Below, in pieces: positions 1 to 8,983 of a stretch of 64,000 nt of DNA. How positions within the stretch are numbered: the first letter of the stretch is position 1; every line of letters begins with the position of its first letter. This DNA comes from Actinocorallia populi. Lineage in GTDB: Bacteria; Actinomycetota; Actinomycetes; Streptosporangiales; Streptosporangiaceae. The notes beneath the pieces are model-generated. The model ran no database searches and was not told the DNA's origin. It worked only from the letters and a program-made list of their open reading frames with translations. Position numbers and translations under genes: made by a program. Where the stretch lies: contig NZ_PVZV01000001.1 in assembly GCF_002995495.1 (NCBI RefSeq), positions 186,001-250,000 on the forward strand, written 5' to 3'.

Positions 1-3
1 CCG

Positions 4-246
4 TCAGTCCACGCGCACTTCGAAATCCTCGATCACCGGATTGGCCAGCAGCGTGCCGGCCAGCTCGCGGATGCGCTCCACCGCGGCCTCGTCGGCGGGG
101 CCGGCCAGCTCGATCTCGAACCGCTTGCCCTGGCGGACCGCGGTCACCCCTTCGAAGCCCATCTGCGGAAGCTTCCGGGCGATCGCCTGACCCTGCGGGT
201 CCAGGATCTCCGGCTTCAGCATGACCTCGACGACCACACGCGCCAC
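4..246 (-). CDS. purS: Phosphoribosylformylglycinamidine synthase subunit PurS
   Basis: An 80-residue protein of the usual PurS size. It begins with a beta strand (ARVVVEVMLKPEILDPQG) that carries the family's LKPxxLDPQG signature, and ends in FEVRVD. PurS is the small subunit that joins PurQ (glutaminase) and PurL (synthetase) in cytosolic purine synthesis, converting FGAR to FGAM. Its stop codon lies three bases from the window edge, so the expected purQ would follow outside on the left. The ATG at 246 is the only sensible start. Identification is from sequence pattern and length. Confidence 0.93.
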   Translation of the reverse strand: MARVVVEVMLKPEILDPQGQAIARKLPQMGFEGVTAVRQGKRFEIELAGPADEAAVERIRELAGTLLANPVIEDFEVRVD

Positions 247-354
247 TACGCTTCCTCCCCTGCGGACCTCGCCCGCGACTGATCACTGTTTTAGTGTTGA
301 CGGCAATCCGAAAGCGTACGCCACGTGCGCGACCCTCCCCCCAGGAGCCAGTCC

Positions 355-1956
355 TTGGACGTCTTGGACCTCACTCCCGCCGAGCGCCGGGTATGGGACG
401 CCTTCCCCGCCGGCGAGCTGGTGGACCTGACCCCGCTCGACGCCGCGCAGGCCGACCAGTGGGGCCCGCACCGCCGGGTGCGCGCCTCGGTCCTGGTCGC
501 GCTGCTCACCGGAGCCCGGGAGCCCGAGCCCGGCCAGGTGCCCAAGCTGCAGCTGCGCGGCGCCTACGTGACGGGCGCGCTCGACCTCGGCCACGCGCAC
601 GTGGAGGTCCCGCTGACGCTCACCGAGTGCGTGCTGGCCGAGCAGCCCCGGCTGTACTGGGCGCAGCTGCAGTCGGTGCACCTCATGCAGTGCCGCATGC
701 CCGGCCTGGTCGCCTCGGGCGTGCGCGTCGACGGCCACCTGTGGCTGGAGGGCAGCGTCATCACCAACGGGGTGCTGCTGGACGGGGCGCACATCGGCGG
801 CATCCTCAACCTCTCGGGCGTGCAGCTGACCAACCCGGCCGAGGAGTCGCTGCTGGCCGACCGGCTCCAGGTCGAGGCCAACATCTACTGCGACCGCGGC
901 TTCGTGGCCGAGGGCGAGGTGCGGCTGCCCGGCGCCCGGATCGGCGGGCAGCTGATCTTCCGCGGCGCCAGCCTGCGCAACTCCGGCGGGCCCGCGCTGT
1001 ACGCGTCCCGGCTGGACGTGGGGGCGAACGTCTTCTGCGACGACGGCTTCACCGCCGAGGGCGAGGTGCGGCTGCGCGGCGCCCGCGTCGGCGGCTACCT
1101 GTCGCTGGTGGGCGCCCGGCTCAACCACCGCGGGCGCGCCCTGAACGCCGACGACCTCGTCGTCGACATCGACGTCTACTGCTCCGACGGGTTCACCTGC
1201 CTGGGCGAGGCCACGTTCGCCGGGGCCAAGATCGGCGGCCAGCTCAGCTTCAAGGGCGCCCGGCTGGCCAACCCCGACGGCACCGCGCTGAGCGTGCAGC
1301 GGCTGACCGCCGAGGAGCTGCTGCTGCGCCCCGCCGTGCCGGTCGAGGGCGTGGTCGACCTCTCCTACGCCAAGATCGCCCTGCTGCGGGACGACCCGGT
1401 CACCTGGGCCTCCTCGCTCCAGCTCGACGGCCTCGCCTACGAGATGCTCGAACCGCCGCTGGAGGCCCCCAAGCGGCTGGAGTGGATCCGCCGCGACAAG
1501 GACGGCTACCAGCCGCAGCCGTACGAGCGCCTGTCGGCCACCTACCGCACGATCGGCCTGGAGGCCGACACCCGCGCGGTCCTGCTGGCCAAGCAGCGCG
1601 ACCGGCGCGCCACCCTGCCCTGGCACCACCGGATCTTCGGCTACCTCCAGGACTTCCTGGTCGGCTACGGCTACAAGCCGTTCCGCGCCCTGGCCTGGCT
1701 GGGCGCACTCCAGGTGGCGGGCACGATCCTCTTCACGATCGAGAAGCCGGGGATCCTGGACGACGGGCACCACCCGCACTTCAACGCCTTCTTCTACACG
1801 CTGGACCTGCTGCTGCCGATCGGCTCGCTCGGACAGGAGGCGGTCTTCGCCCCCGAGGGGGTCTACCAGGTGGCCGCGAACGTCCTGGTCGCCGCGGGCC
1901 TGCTGCTCGGGCTGACCGTGGCGGCGGGGGCCACCCGCGCGCTGTCGCGCGAGTAG
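355..1956 (+). CDS. Beta-helix repeat membrane protein, paralogue 1
   Basis: About 533 residues. Residues 1-50 are helical (LTPAERRVWDAF), followed by roughly 280 residues of a degenerate 20-residue repeat (G-x-R/V-x-G-x-L-x-L-x-GA pattern) that should form a right-handed beta-helix. Then comes a conserved linker (GYQPQPYERL) and two or three hydrophobic segments at the C-terminus, ending in a short basic tail. Such proteins are often labelled membrane-associated oxidoreductase, but I see no nucleotide-binding or redox motif, so the function is unknown. An AGGAG at 343-347 sits seven bases before TTG 355, which I prefer to the in-frame GTG at 325. A full-length paralogue lies at 8984-10402. 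Confidence 0.8.
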   Translation: MDVLDLTPAERRVWDAFPAGELVDLTPLDAAQADQWGPHRRVRASVLVALLTGAREPEPGQVPKLQLRGAYVTGALDLGHAHVEVPLTLTECVLAEQPRLYWAQLQSVHLMQCRMPGLVASGVRVDGHLWLEGSVITNGVLLDGAHIGGILNLSGVQLTNPAEESLLADRLQVEANIYCDRGFVAEGEVRLPGARIGGQLIFRGASLRNSGGPALYASRLDVGANVFCDDGFTAEGEVRLRGARVGGYLSLVGARLNHRGRALNADDLVVDIDVYCSDGFTCLGEATFAGAKIGGQLSFKGARLANPDGTALSVQRLTAEELLLRPAVPVEGVVDLSYAKIALLRDDPVTWASSLQLDGLAYEMLEPPLEAPKRLEWIRRDKDGYQPQPYERLSATYRTIGLEADTRAVLLAKQRDRRATLPWHHRIFGYLQDFLVGYGYKPFRALAWLGALQVAGTILFTIEKPGILDDGHHPHFNAFFYTLDLLLPIGSLGQEAVFAPEGVYQVAANVLVAAGLLLGLTVAAGATRALSRE

Positions 1957-1960
1957 GCCG

Positions 1961-1991
1961 CCTTCCGGGGGGCCGGACGCCCCCCGGAAGG
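1961..1991. terminator. Bidirectional hairpin terminator
   Basis: Perfect 12-bp inverted repeat (1961-1972 with 1980-1991) with a 7-base loop. It lies exactly between two convergent genes, the beta-helix protein and the E2 gene. There is no U-tract on either side, which is common in GC-rich actinomycetes. Confidence 0.8.
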
Positions 1992-1997
1992 ACGGGC

Positions 1998-3320
1998 TCA
2001 GCCGAGGGCCAGCAGGCGGAAGGGCTCCTCCAGGAGGGCGCCCGTCTCGCGCAGGACGGCCGAGCCGAGCTCGCCGTCGACGACGCGGTGGTCGAACGAC
2101 AGGGACAGGGTCACCACCGATCGCGGCCTGATCCTGCCCTTGTGGATCCAGGGCAGCTCGCGGATCCTGCCCACGGCCAGGATCGCGACCTCGCCGGGGC
2201 TGAGGATCGGGGTGCCGGCGTCCACGCCGAAGACCCCCACGTTGGTGATGGTGATGGTGCCGCCGGTCAGGTCGGCGGGCTCGCACCGGCCGTCGCGGGC
2301 CTTGCGGATCAGGGCGTCGAGACCGGCGGCCAGCTCCGGCAGCGGCAGGGCGTGGGCGTCCTTGAGGTTGGGCACCAGCAGGCCGCGCTCGGCCGCGACG
2401 GCCACGCCCAGGTTGACGCGGCGCTTCACCACGATCTCCCGGGCCTCCTCGTCCCAGGAGGAATTGATCATGGGGTGGCGGCGGACCGCCGTCAGCAGCG
2501 CGCGGGCCACCAGCAGCATGGGGGTGACCTTGGTCTCGGCGTACTCCGGGAGGGCGCGGAGCCGCTTCACCGTCTTCACCGCGGGCGTGACGTCCACCTG
2601 CAGGAACTCCGTCACGTGCGGGGCTGAGAAGGCCGAGGAGACCATCGCGGCCGCCGTGGCCCTGCGCACCCCCTTGACCGCGATCCGCTCCTCGTCGGGG
2701 CTCTCCCGCCGCGTCGCGGACCGCTCCCGTCCCGGCGCGGCGGGAGCCTCGGGTGCGGGAGGGGCCTCGGGCGCGAGGGGGGCCTCGACCGACGCCCGCA
2801 CGTCCTCGCGGGTGACCGTCCCCTCGGGTCCGGTGCCCACGATCGACGCGAGGTCGACGCCGAGGTCCCTGGCGAGCTTGCGCACCGGCGGCTTGGCCAG
2901 CGCCCTGCCCGCCGGAGGCGAGGCCGCCGGACGGGTGGCCGCCGGTTTGCGGGGCCGGCGCCGGGTGCTGCCGGGCTTCACGCCGTAACCCACCAGGACG
3001 GGCGTGCGCCCCGAGGGCGCGGGCTCGGCGGGCTCCGGCTCCCCGGCCGCGGGCGCCTCCGGCGTCGCGGACGGCTCCTCCCCCGGCTCGCGCACGCCGA
3101 TGATCGGCGTCCCGACGGCCACGGTGTCGCCCTCGGCCGCCAGCAGCTCGCTGACCACCCCCTCGTACGGGCTGGGCAGCTCGACGATGGCCTTGGCCGT
3201 CTCGATCTCCACGACCGTCTGGTTGAGCTCGACGGGGTCGCCCTCCCGCACGTGCCACCTGACGATCTCCGCCTCGGTCAGCCCCTCCCCCACGTCGGGG
3301 AGCCTGAAGTGCCTCACCAC
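1998..3320 (-). CDS. Dihydrolipoamide acyltransferase (E2) of a 2-oxoacid dehydrogenase
   Basis: About 440 residues. An N-terminal lipoyl domain (LPDVGEGLTEAEI; lipoyl-lysine in IETAKA), a Pro/Ala-rich linker, a peripheral-subunit-binding domain (KPPVRKLARDLGVDL) and the C-terminal acyltransferase domain with catalytic DHRVVDG. It transfers the acyl group from E1 to CoA. It is the last gene of E1a-E1b-E2 and its start overlaps the E1b stop. Two adjacent GTG codons (3320 and 3317) follow an AGGAG at 3327-3331, and either could start. One lipoyl domain and the companion genes fit a branched-chain 2-oxoacid dehydrogenase (bkd) best, but a pyruvate-type enzyme cannot be excluded. No E3 gene is nearby. 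Confidence 0.92.
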   Translation of the reverse strand: MVRHFRLPDVGEGLTEAEIVRWHVREGDPVELNQTVVEIETAKAIVELPSPYEGVVSELLAAEGDTVAVGTPIIGVREPGEEPSATPEAPAAGEPEPAEPAPSGRTPVLVGYGVKPGSTRRRPRKPAATRPAASPPAGRALAKPPVRKLARDLGVDLASIVGTGPEGTVTREDVRASVEAPLAPEAPPAPEAPAAPGRERSATRRESPDEERIAVKGVRRATAAAMVSSAFSAPHVTEFLQVDVTPAVKTVKRLRALPEYAETKVTPMLLVARALLTAVRRHPMINSSWDEEAREIVVKRRVNLGVAVAAERGLLVPNLKDAHALPLPELAAGLDALIRKARDGRCEPADLTGGTITITNVGVFGVDAGTPILSPGEVAILAVGRIRELPWIHKGRIRPRSVVTLSLSFDHRVVDGELGSAVLRETGALLEEPFRLLALG

Positions 3321-4324
3321 GAGAAGCTCCTGTCCACCGCGTCCAGAATCCGGTCGAGGTCGGGGAGGTAGTGGTCCTCCAGCCTCGAGGGGGGATAGGG
3401 GGTGGCGAAGCCGCCGACGCGCAGCACCGGGGCCTCCAGCCGGTAGAAGCAGTGCTCGGTGACGCGGGCGGCGAGCTCGCCGCCGAAGCCGCCGAACACC
3501 GGGGCCTCGTGCACCACCACGCAGCGGCCGGTGCGGCGCACCGACTCCAGGACCGTCCCGGTGTCCAGGGGGGAGAGCGAGCGCAGGTCCACGACCTCCA
3601 GGGAGCGCCCGTCCTCCTGGGCCGCCTGCGCGGCCTCCAGGCAGGTCTTGACCATGGGCCCGTACGCCAGCAGCGTCACGTCGGTGCCGGGACGGGCCAC
3701 CACGGCGCGGTCGAAGGGCACCGCCCCGTCGGCCGGATCGACCTGCGCCTTGTCCCAGTAGCGGCGCTTGGGCTCGAAGAAGATCACCGGGTCGGGGCAC
3801 GCCACGGCCTGCTGGATCATCCAGTAGGCGTCCACGGGGTTGGCGCAGGCCACCACGCGCAGGCCCGCGGTGTGCGCGAAGTACGCCTCGGGCGACTCGC
3901 TGTGGTGCTCGACCGCGCCGATGCCGCCGCCGCACGGGATGCGCACGACCACCGGCAGCTCGACCGCGCCGCGCGAGCGCATCCGCATCTTGGCGAGCTG
4001 GGTGATGATCTGGTCGGCGGCCGGGAAGACGAACCCGTCGAACTGGATCTCGCACACCGGCCGGTACCCGCGCAGCGCCAGGCCGATCGCGGTGCCGACG
4101 ATGCCGGACTCGGCGAGGGGGGTGTCGATCACCCGGTCCTCGCCGAACTCCTGGTGCAGGCCGTCCGTCACCCGGAAGACGCCGCCGAGGCGCCCGACGT
4201 CCTCGCCCATGACCAGGACCTTCGGGTCGTCGGCCATGGCCTTGCGCAGGCCCTGGTTGAGCGCCTTGGCCAGCGTCAGCGTCTCGCTGCGCGGCCTGGG
4301 CATGGTCTCGATCGCGTCGTTCAC
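3314..4324 (-). CDS. 2-oxoacid dehydrogenase E1 component, beta subunit
   Basis: 336 residues with the transketolase pyrimidine-binding fold (MGEDVGRLGGVFRVTDGL, FGEDRVIDTPLAESGIVG) and the C-terminal transketolase domain (GTDVTLLAYGPMVKTCLEAA). It forms the a2b2 E1 decarboxylase with the upstream gene and uses thiamine diphosphate. The GTG at 4324 overlaps the E1a stop in a GTGA arrangement, suggesting translational coupling. An in-frame ATG at 4303 is the alternative start. The substrate, branched-chain 2-oxoacid or pyruvate, cannot be settled from sequence. Confidence 0.92.
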   Translation of the reverse strand: MNDAIETMPRPRSETLTLAKALNQGLRKAMADDPKVLVMGEDVGRLGGVFRVTDGLHQEFGEDRVIDTPLAESGIVGTAIGLALRGYRPVCEIQFDGFVFPAADQIITQLAKMRMRSRGAVELPVVVRIPCGGGIGAVEHHSESPEAYFAHTAGLRVVACANPVDAYWMIQQAVACPDPVIFFEPKRRYWDKAQVDPADGAVPFDRAVVARPGTDVTLLAYGPMVKTCLEAAQAAQEDGRSLEVVDLRSLSPLDTGTVLESVRRTGRCVVVHEAPVFGGFGGELAARVTEHCFYRLEAPVLRVGGFATPYPPSRLEDHYLPDLDRILDAVDRSFSW

Positions 4325-5418
4325 CGGAACCCCGCCAGGTAGGAGTCGTAAGCGGCCTTCTCTTCGGCCAGGACCGCGTGGGGGCCCGCGTAGACCCGGT
4401 CGAACAGCTCGGCGGGGGGCGGGTCGGGCAGGGCCAGGCAGGCGCTCCGCAGGTCGGCGGCCTCCCGCTTGGCCTGCGCGTCGATCTCGTCGAAGAAGTC
4501 GGGCGAGGCCAGGCCGCTGCGCGACAGGTACGCCCGGAACCGGGCGATCGGGTCCTTGAGCTTCCAGGCCTCCAGCTCGTCGGAGTGCCGGTAGCGGGTG
4601 GGGTCGTCGGTGGTGGTGTGGGCGTCCATCCGGTAGGTGAACGCCTCGATCAGGGTGGGGCCGCGGCCGGTCCTGGCCAGGTCCAGGGCCCTGCGGGTGA
4701 CGGCCAGGCAGGCCAGCACGTCGTTGCCGTCCACCCGCACGCCGGGGAAGCCGAAGCCCTGGGCGCGGCGGTACAGCGGGATGCGGGTCTGGCGCTCCAG
4801 CGGCGCGGAGATCGCCCACTGGTTGTTCTGGCAGAAGAACACGATCGGCGCGTTGTAGACGGAGGCCCAGACGAACGACTCGTTGACGTCGCCCTGGGCG
4901 GTGGCCCCGTCGCCGAAGTAGGCGATCGCGGCGTCGCCGATGCCGGTGCCGTGGCGGCCGTCGCGCTGGATGCCCATGGCGTAGCCGGTGGCGTGCAGCG
5001 TCTGGCTGCCGATGACGATCGAGTACAGGTGGAAGCCGTACTCCCTGGGGTCCCAGGCGCCGAGGTCGACGCCGCGGAACAGCTTGAGGATGTTCAGCAG
5101 CGGCAGGCCGCGGCAGTAGGCCACGCCGTGCTCGCGGTAGGTGGGGAAGACCATGTCCCCCGCCCCCAGGGCCCGGCCGGAGCCGACCTGGGCGGCCTCC
5201 TGGCCCAGCAGCGAGGGCCACAGGCCGAGCTCGCCCTGCCGGGTGAGGGCCACGGACTCCCGGTCCAGCGCCCGCACGACGACCAGGTCGCGGTAGAGGT
5301 CGCGAAGCTGGGAGTCGGAGAGCGTGAGCGGGTAGTCGGGGTGTTCGAGCCGCTCGCCCTCGGGGGTGAGCAGCTGGATGAGTTCGGTGTCGTGCACGGT
5401 GTGCGCGTCAAGGGTCAC
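4321..5418 (-). CDS. 2-oxoacid dehydrogenase E1 component, alpha subunit
   Basis: 365 residues. The thiamine-diphosphate motif is clear: GDGATAQGDVNES followed about 18 residues later by CQNNQW. The segment PTRYRHSDELEAWKLKDPI is the phosphorylation-loop region typical of E1 alpha subunits. It is the first gene of the E1a-E1b-E2 operon. The start GTG 5418 is set by AAGGAGG at 5424-5430, five bases upstream; the open frame continues to 5499 without a second good ribosome site. In actinomycetes such operons degrade valine, leucine and isoleucine and supply branched fatty-acid primers, which is the likely role here. Confidence 0.92.
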   Translation of the reverse strand: MTLDAHTVHDTELIQLLTPEGERLEHPDYPLTLSDSQLRDLYRDLVVVRALDRESVALTRQGELGLWPSLLGQEAAQVGSGRALGAGDMVFPTYREHGVAYCRGLPLLNILKLFRGVDLGAWDPREYGFHLYSIVIGSQTLHATGYAMGIQRDGRHGTGIGDAAIAYFGDGATAQGDVNESFVWASVYNAPIVFFCQNNQWAISAPLERQTRIPLYRRAQGFGFPGVRVDGNDVLACLAVTRRALDLARTGRGPTLIEAFTYRMDAHTTTDDPTRYRHSDELEAWKLKDPIARFRAYLSRSGLASPDFFDEIDAQAKREAADLRSACLALPDPPPAELFDRVYAGPHAVLAEEKAAYDSYLAGFR

Positions 5419-5637
5419 GACCGCCTCCTTCGTCTGCCTGGAGCACGGGGTCGCCGTACCTTCCAGGTGGTCGGAGCCTCCTCGTTCCCGCCGGGTCACG
5501 GCGGATCGCGTAAGGGAGATCTAGTCCCATCGTGGCACAGATCACTCAGCTCCTACCATGTCCCACCGGAAGATTTACCCCGTCACCACCGCGTCAGACG
5601 CGAATCTTCGGGCAGACTGCGACACCGCAGGAGGGTT

Positions 5638-5913
5638 TCAGTCGATCACGTCGCGGTCCCTGCGGGTGCGGGCCTCGCGGACGGGCACCTCGCGGACGAT
5701 GACCTCGGGCCCGTCGCCCGGCCGCTCGAGGTGCGGCACGACCTCGGGGTCGACCTGCCGGGCGGGCAGGTACTGCAGGACCAGGGTCACCACACCCATG
5801 ATCATGAAGATGACGCCGATCGCGTTGATGTCCACCGGGTCGCCGTCCGCCTTGATGGCGAACTTGAGGATGGCGCCCACGGTGAAGAGGAAGATCGCCA
5901 GACTGAAGCGCAT
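5638..5913 (-). CDS. DUF6458 family small membrane protein
   Basis: 91 residues. Two hydrophobic segments (MRFSLAIFLFTVGAILKFAI and INAIGVIFMIMGVVTLVLQYL) are joined by a short polar loop, then a charged cytoplasmic tail. The pattern and opening residues fit the actinobacterial DUF6458 family, whose function is unknown. I chose ATG 5913 because the family begins at MRFxL; the open frame reaches to 5979. It is a single gene followed by no obvious terminator. Confidence 0.82.
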   Translation of the reverse strand: MRFSLAIFLFTVGAILKFAIKADGDPVDINAIGVIFMIMGVVTLVLQYLPARQVDPEVVPHLERPGDGPEVIVREVPVREARTRRDRDVID

Positions 5914-6032
5914 GACCGCTGCCTTTCCCGAAGCTGGAGCTTTTGGTAAAGGTCTCCCCAACTCCAGACCGGCGGACACGTGGGTCCCCGTGTGTGCGCG
6001 ATCACCGTGCGCGGCCGTTCCCGGACGGACGG

Positions 6033-6067
6033 CGAGGCCCCGGCACGGAATCCGTGCCGGGGCCTCG
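6033..6067. terminator. Strong hairpin terminator
   Basis: Perfect 17-bp inverted repeat (6033-6049 with 6051-6067) around one central base, located just downstream of the acyl-CoA dehydrogenase stop at 6106 (minus strand). It probably ends that transcript. Confidence 0.85.
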
Positions 6068-6105
6068 TACGGGTCCGGGTCCGTCAGGACGGAGGGTCCC
6101 AGGCC

Positions 6106-7938
6106 TTAGAAGGCCTCCTCCGGGAGCTCCATGACGTCCAGGGTGGTGTTCTCGGCCATCAGGCGGTCCGAGGTGATGCGGGGCAGGACGTTCGCGGTGA
6201 AGAACTGCGCCGCGGCGACCTTGCCGGTGTAGAAGTTGCGGTCGGCCTCGGAGACCTCGCCGCCCAGCCTGTTCAGGGCCACCTCGGACTGGCGCAGCAG
6301 CAGCCACGCCACGACGGTGTCGCCGAGGGCCATCAGCAGGCGGGTGGTGTTCAGCCCGACCTTGTAGATCTCCTTCGGGTTCTCCATCGAGCCGAGCGCG
6401 GCGTTGACCATCGCGCCGAGGATGCCCTCGGTGTCGGCCACGGCCTGGGCCAGCAGGGCGCGGTCGTTCTTCAGGCGGCCGTTGCCGGCCTCGGACGCCG
6501 CGAACTCCTTGATCTCGCCCAGCAGGACGTTCAGGGTGGCGCCCTGGTCGCGGAGGACCTTGCGGAAGAACAGGTCCAGGCCCTGGATCGCGGTGGTGCC
6601 CTCGTAGAGGGTGTCGATCTTGGAGTCCCGGATGTACTGCTCGATCGGGTACTCCTGCAGGAAGCCCGAGCCGCCCAGGGTCTGCAGGGACTCCGCGCCC
6701 AGCAGCGCGTAGGAGCGCTCGGAGCCGAAGCCCTTGACGATCGGCAGCAGGAGGTCGTTCATCTTCTCCGCCGCGGCGTCGTGGCGGCCCTCGTACTGGG
6801 CGATCGCGATCGCGTCCTGGTAGCTCGCGGTCAGCATGACCAGCGCGCGCATGCCCTCGGCGTAGGCCTTCTGGGTGATCAGCGAGCGGCGGACGTCCGG
6901 GTGGTGGGTGATGGTGACGCGCGGGGCGGTCTTGTCGGCCTGCTGGGTCAGGTCGGCGCCCTGCACGCGCTCCTTGGCGTACTCCAGGGCGTTCAGGTAG
7001 CCGGTCGACAGCGTCGCGATGGCCTTGGTGCCGACCATCATGCGGGCGTACTCGATGACCAGGAACATCTGGCGGATGCCGTCGTGCTTGTCGCCGACCA
7101 GCGTGCCGACCGCCGGGTGCTTCTCGCCGAAGGTGAGCTCGCAGGTCGTGGAGACCTTGAGGCCCATCTTCTTCTCGACGTTGGTGACGTAGACGCCGTT
7201 GCGCTCGCCGAGCTCACCGGTCTCCAGGTCCACGTGGTACTTGGGGACCAGGAACAGGGACAGGCCCTTGGTGCCCGGTCCGGCGCCCTCGGGGCGGGCC
7301 AGCACCAGGTGGTAGATGTTCTCGGACATGTCGTGCTCGGCCGAGGTGATGAAGCGCTTCACGCCCTCGATGTGCCAGGTGCCGTCGGGCTGCTGGACCG
7401 CCTTGGCGCGGCCGGCGCCGACGTCGGAGCCCGCGTCGGGCTCGGTCAGCACCATCGTGGCGCCCCACTGGCGCTCGACGGCCAGCTCGGCGAACCGCTT
7501 CTGCGCCTCGTTGCCCTCGTTGAAGAGGATCTGGGCGAAGCCGGGGCCGGAGGAGAACATGAAGACGGCCGGGTTGGCGCCCAGTACCTGCTCGGCCACC
7601 GCCCACACGAGGGAGCGCGGGGCCTGGGAGCCGCCGAGCTCGGGGTTGAGGTCGAGGCGGAACCACTCGGCGTCCATCCACGCCTTGTAGGACTTCTTGA
7701 ACGACTCCGGCATCTTCACCTCGCCGGTGACCGGGTCGAACTTCGGCGGGTTGCGGTCGGCGTCCTCGAAGGACTCCGCGACCGGGCCGGTGGTCAGGCG
7801 GTTGACCTCGTCGAGGATGCTGCGCATGGTGTCCTCGTCCATGTCCTCGTAAGGACCCTTGCCGAGGACCTCCTGGCGGTCGAACACCTCGAAGAGGTTG
7901 AACTCGATGTCGCGAAGGTTGGCCTTGTAGTGCCCCAT
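6106..7938 (-). CDS. Acyl-CoA dehydrogenase, FadE5-like with N- and C-terminal extensions
   Basis: 610 residues, longer than ordinary acyl-CoA dehydrogenases (about 380). The opening [19 protein letters not shown] is the AcylCoA_DH_N extension, then the middle FAD-binding part ([19 protein letters not shown]), the catalytic region ([43 protein letters not shown]) and a C-terminal helical extension. Mycobacterial FadE5 has the same layout and acts on a broad range of acyl-CoAs in beta-oxidation. I place the start at ATG 7938 because the family begins MxHYK; a GTG at 7947 is in frame. It is monocistronic and divergent from spo0M. Confidence 0.92.
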   Translation of the reverse strand: MGHYKANLRDIEFNLFEVFDRQEVLGKGPYEDMDEDTMRSILDEVNRLTTGPVAESFEDADRNPPKFDPVTGEVKMPESFKKSYKAWMDAEWFRLDLNPELGGSQAPRSLVWAVAEQVLGANPAVFMFSSGPGFAQILFNEGNEAQKRFAELAVERQWGATMVLTEPDAGSDVGAGRAKAVQQPDGTWHIEGVKRFITSAEHDMSENIYHLVLARPEGAGPGTKGLSLFLVPKYHVDLETGELGERNGVYVTNVEKKMGLKVSTTCELTFGEKHPAVGTLVGDKHDGIRQMFLVIEYARMMVGTKAIATLSTGYLNALEYAKERVQGADLTQQADKTAPRVTITHHPDVRRSLITQKAYAEGMRALVMLTASYQDAIAIAQYEGRHDAAAEKMNDLLLPIVKGFGSERSYALLGAESLQTLGGSGFLQEYPIEQYIRDSKIDTLYEGTTAIQGLDLFFRKVLRDQGATLNVLLGEIKEFAASEAGNGRLKNDRALLAQAVADTEGILGAMVNAALGSMENPKEIYKVGLNTTRLLMALGDTVVAWLLLRQSEVALNRLGGEVSEADRNFYTGKVAAAQFFTANVLPRITSDRLMAENTTLDVMELPEEAF

Positions 7939-8176
7939 GGGTGACACCCCGTCTTACTCGGCGGGTTGCCGCGCACCCGCGTCTACCGGTTAGTAACTAT
8001 TGATGATGCTACCCGCCGGTAACAGTGGCAAGACTTCCCAGACCCCGTCCGGAGTGTGACTCATACCACATAGTTGCGGAAGATCATAACGGAACGTACT
8101 GGTTCCTCCACGCGACTAAGAGAACAGTGACGGCCGGCCACACCGGTCCCACCCACCTCAAGGGAGATGCGGAAGA

Positions 8177-8959
8177 ATGGTCTTCAAGAAGCTGCTCAGC
8201 GCTTTCGGAGTCGGTGGACCCTCCATCGAGACGATCCTGAGGGACTCCAACGTCCGGCCCGGCGGAATCATCGCCGGTGACATCCATCTGACCGGTGGCG
8301 ACAGCACCGCGGAGATCCTGGGGATCAACGTGGCCCTCGTCACCCGCGTGGAGGTGGAGAGCGGCGACAACGAGTACACCCAGAACGAGAAGTACGCCAA
8401 GGCCCACCTGTCCGGGGCGTTCCAGCTCCAGCCGGGCGTGCGCCACAGCTTCCCGTTCCAGCTCGAGGCGCCGTGGGAGACCCCGCTCACCCACATGTAC
8501 GGCCAGCCGCTGCGCGGCACCACCGTCGGCGTCGCCACCGAGCTGGAGGTCGCGCGCGCCGTCGACGCCACCGACCTCGACCCCGTCGCGGTGCACCCGC
8601 TGCCCGCCCAGGAGCGCATCCTCGCGGCCTTCTCCAACCTGGGCTTCCACTTCCGCAACGCCGACTGCGAGAAGGGCCGCATCTACGGCGTCACCCAGCT
8701 CCTGCCCTTCTACCAGGAGATCGAGTTCCACCCGGGCGGCCGCTACTCCCAGCACATCAAGCAGCTGGAGGTGACCTTCGTCAGCAACCCCCAGACCACC
8801 GAGGTCATCCTCGAGCTGGACAAGCGCACGATGTTCGGCGGCAGCCACGACACGTTCAGCCGCTTCACCGTGCCGAACACCGGCTTCGAGAACACCAACT
8901 GGGAGCAGGAGATCGACTCCTTCCTCCAGCAGGCGGGCCGCAAGCGGGGCTTCTTCTAA
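8177..8959 (+). CDS. Sporulation-control protein Spo0M (arrestin-like)
   Basis: 260 residues. The N-terminus (MVFKKLLSAFGVGGPSIETIL) and the following beta-rich segment (VRPGGIIAGDIHLTGGD) match the Spo0M/SpoOM family, cytosolic proteins with an arrestin-like fold. Bacillus Spo0M influences the sporulation phosphorelay and the cell envelope; the actinomycete role is not established. GGAGATG lies ahead of ATG 8177. The next gene follows after 24 bases on the same strand, so the two may be co-transcribed. Confidence 0.9.
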   Translation: MVFKKLLSAFGVGGPSIETILRDSNVRPGGIIAGDIHLTGGDSTAEILGINVALVTRVEVESGDNEYTQNEKYAKAHLSGAFQLQPGVRHSFPFQLEAPWETPLTHMYGQPLRGTTVGVATELEVARAVDATDLDPVAVHPLPAQERILAAFSNLGFHFRNADCEKGRIYGVTQLLPFYQEIEFHPGGRYSQHIKQLEVTFVSNPQTTEVILELDKRTMFGGSHDTFSRFTVPNTGFENTNWEQEIDSFLQQAGRKRGFF

Positions 8960-8983
8960 GCCGAACACGACCGGGAGCCCGAA

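Noticed and set aside
283-3258. A 991-codon open frame on the minus strand over the beta-helix and E2 genes
   Set aside because: It is an antisense shadow; the E2 frame carries lipoyl and catalytic motifs and the plus-strand frame carries repeats with a paralogue.
8163-8176. Initiation of Spo0M upstream of 8177 (GATGCGG region)
   Set aside because: The ATG at 8168 is out of frame with the gene; 8177 begins the family's conserved MVFKK.
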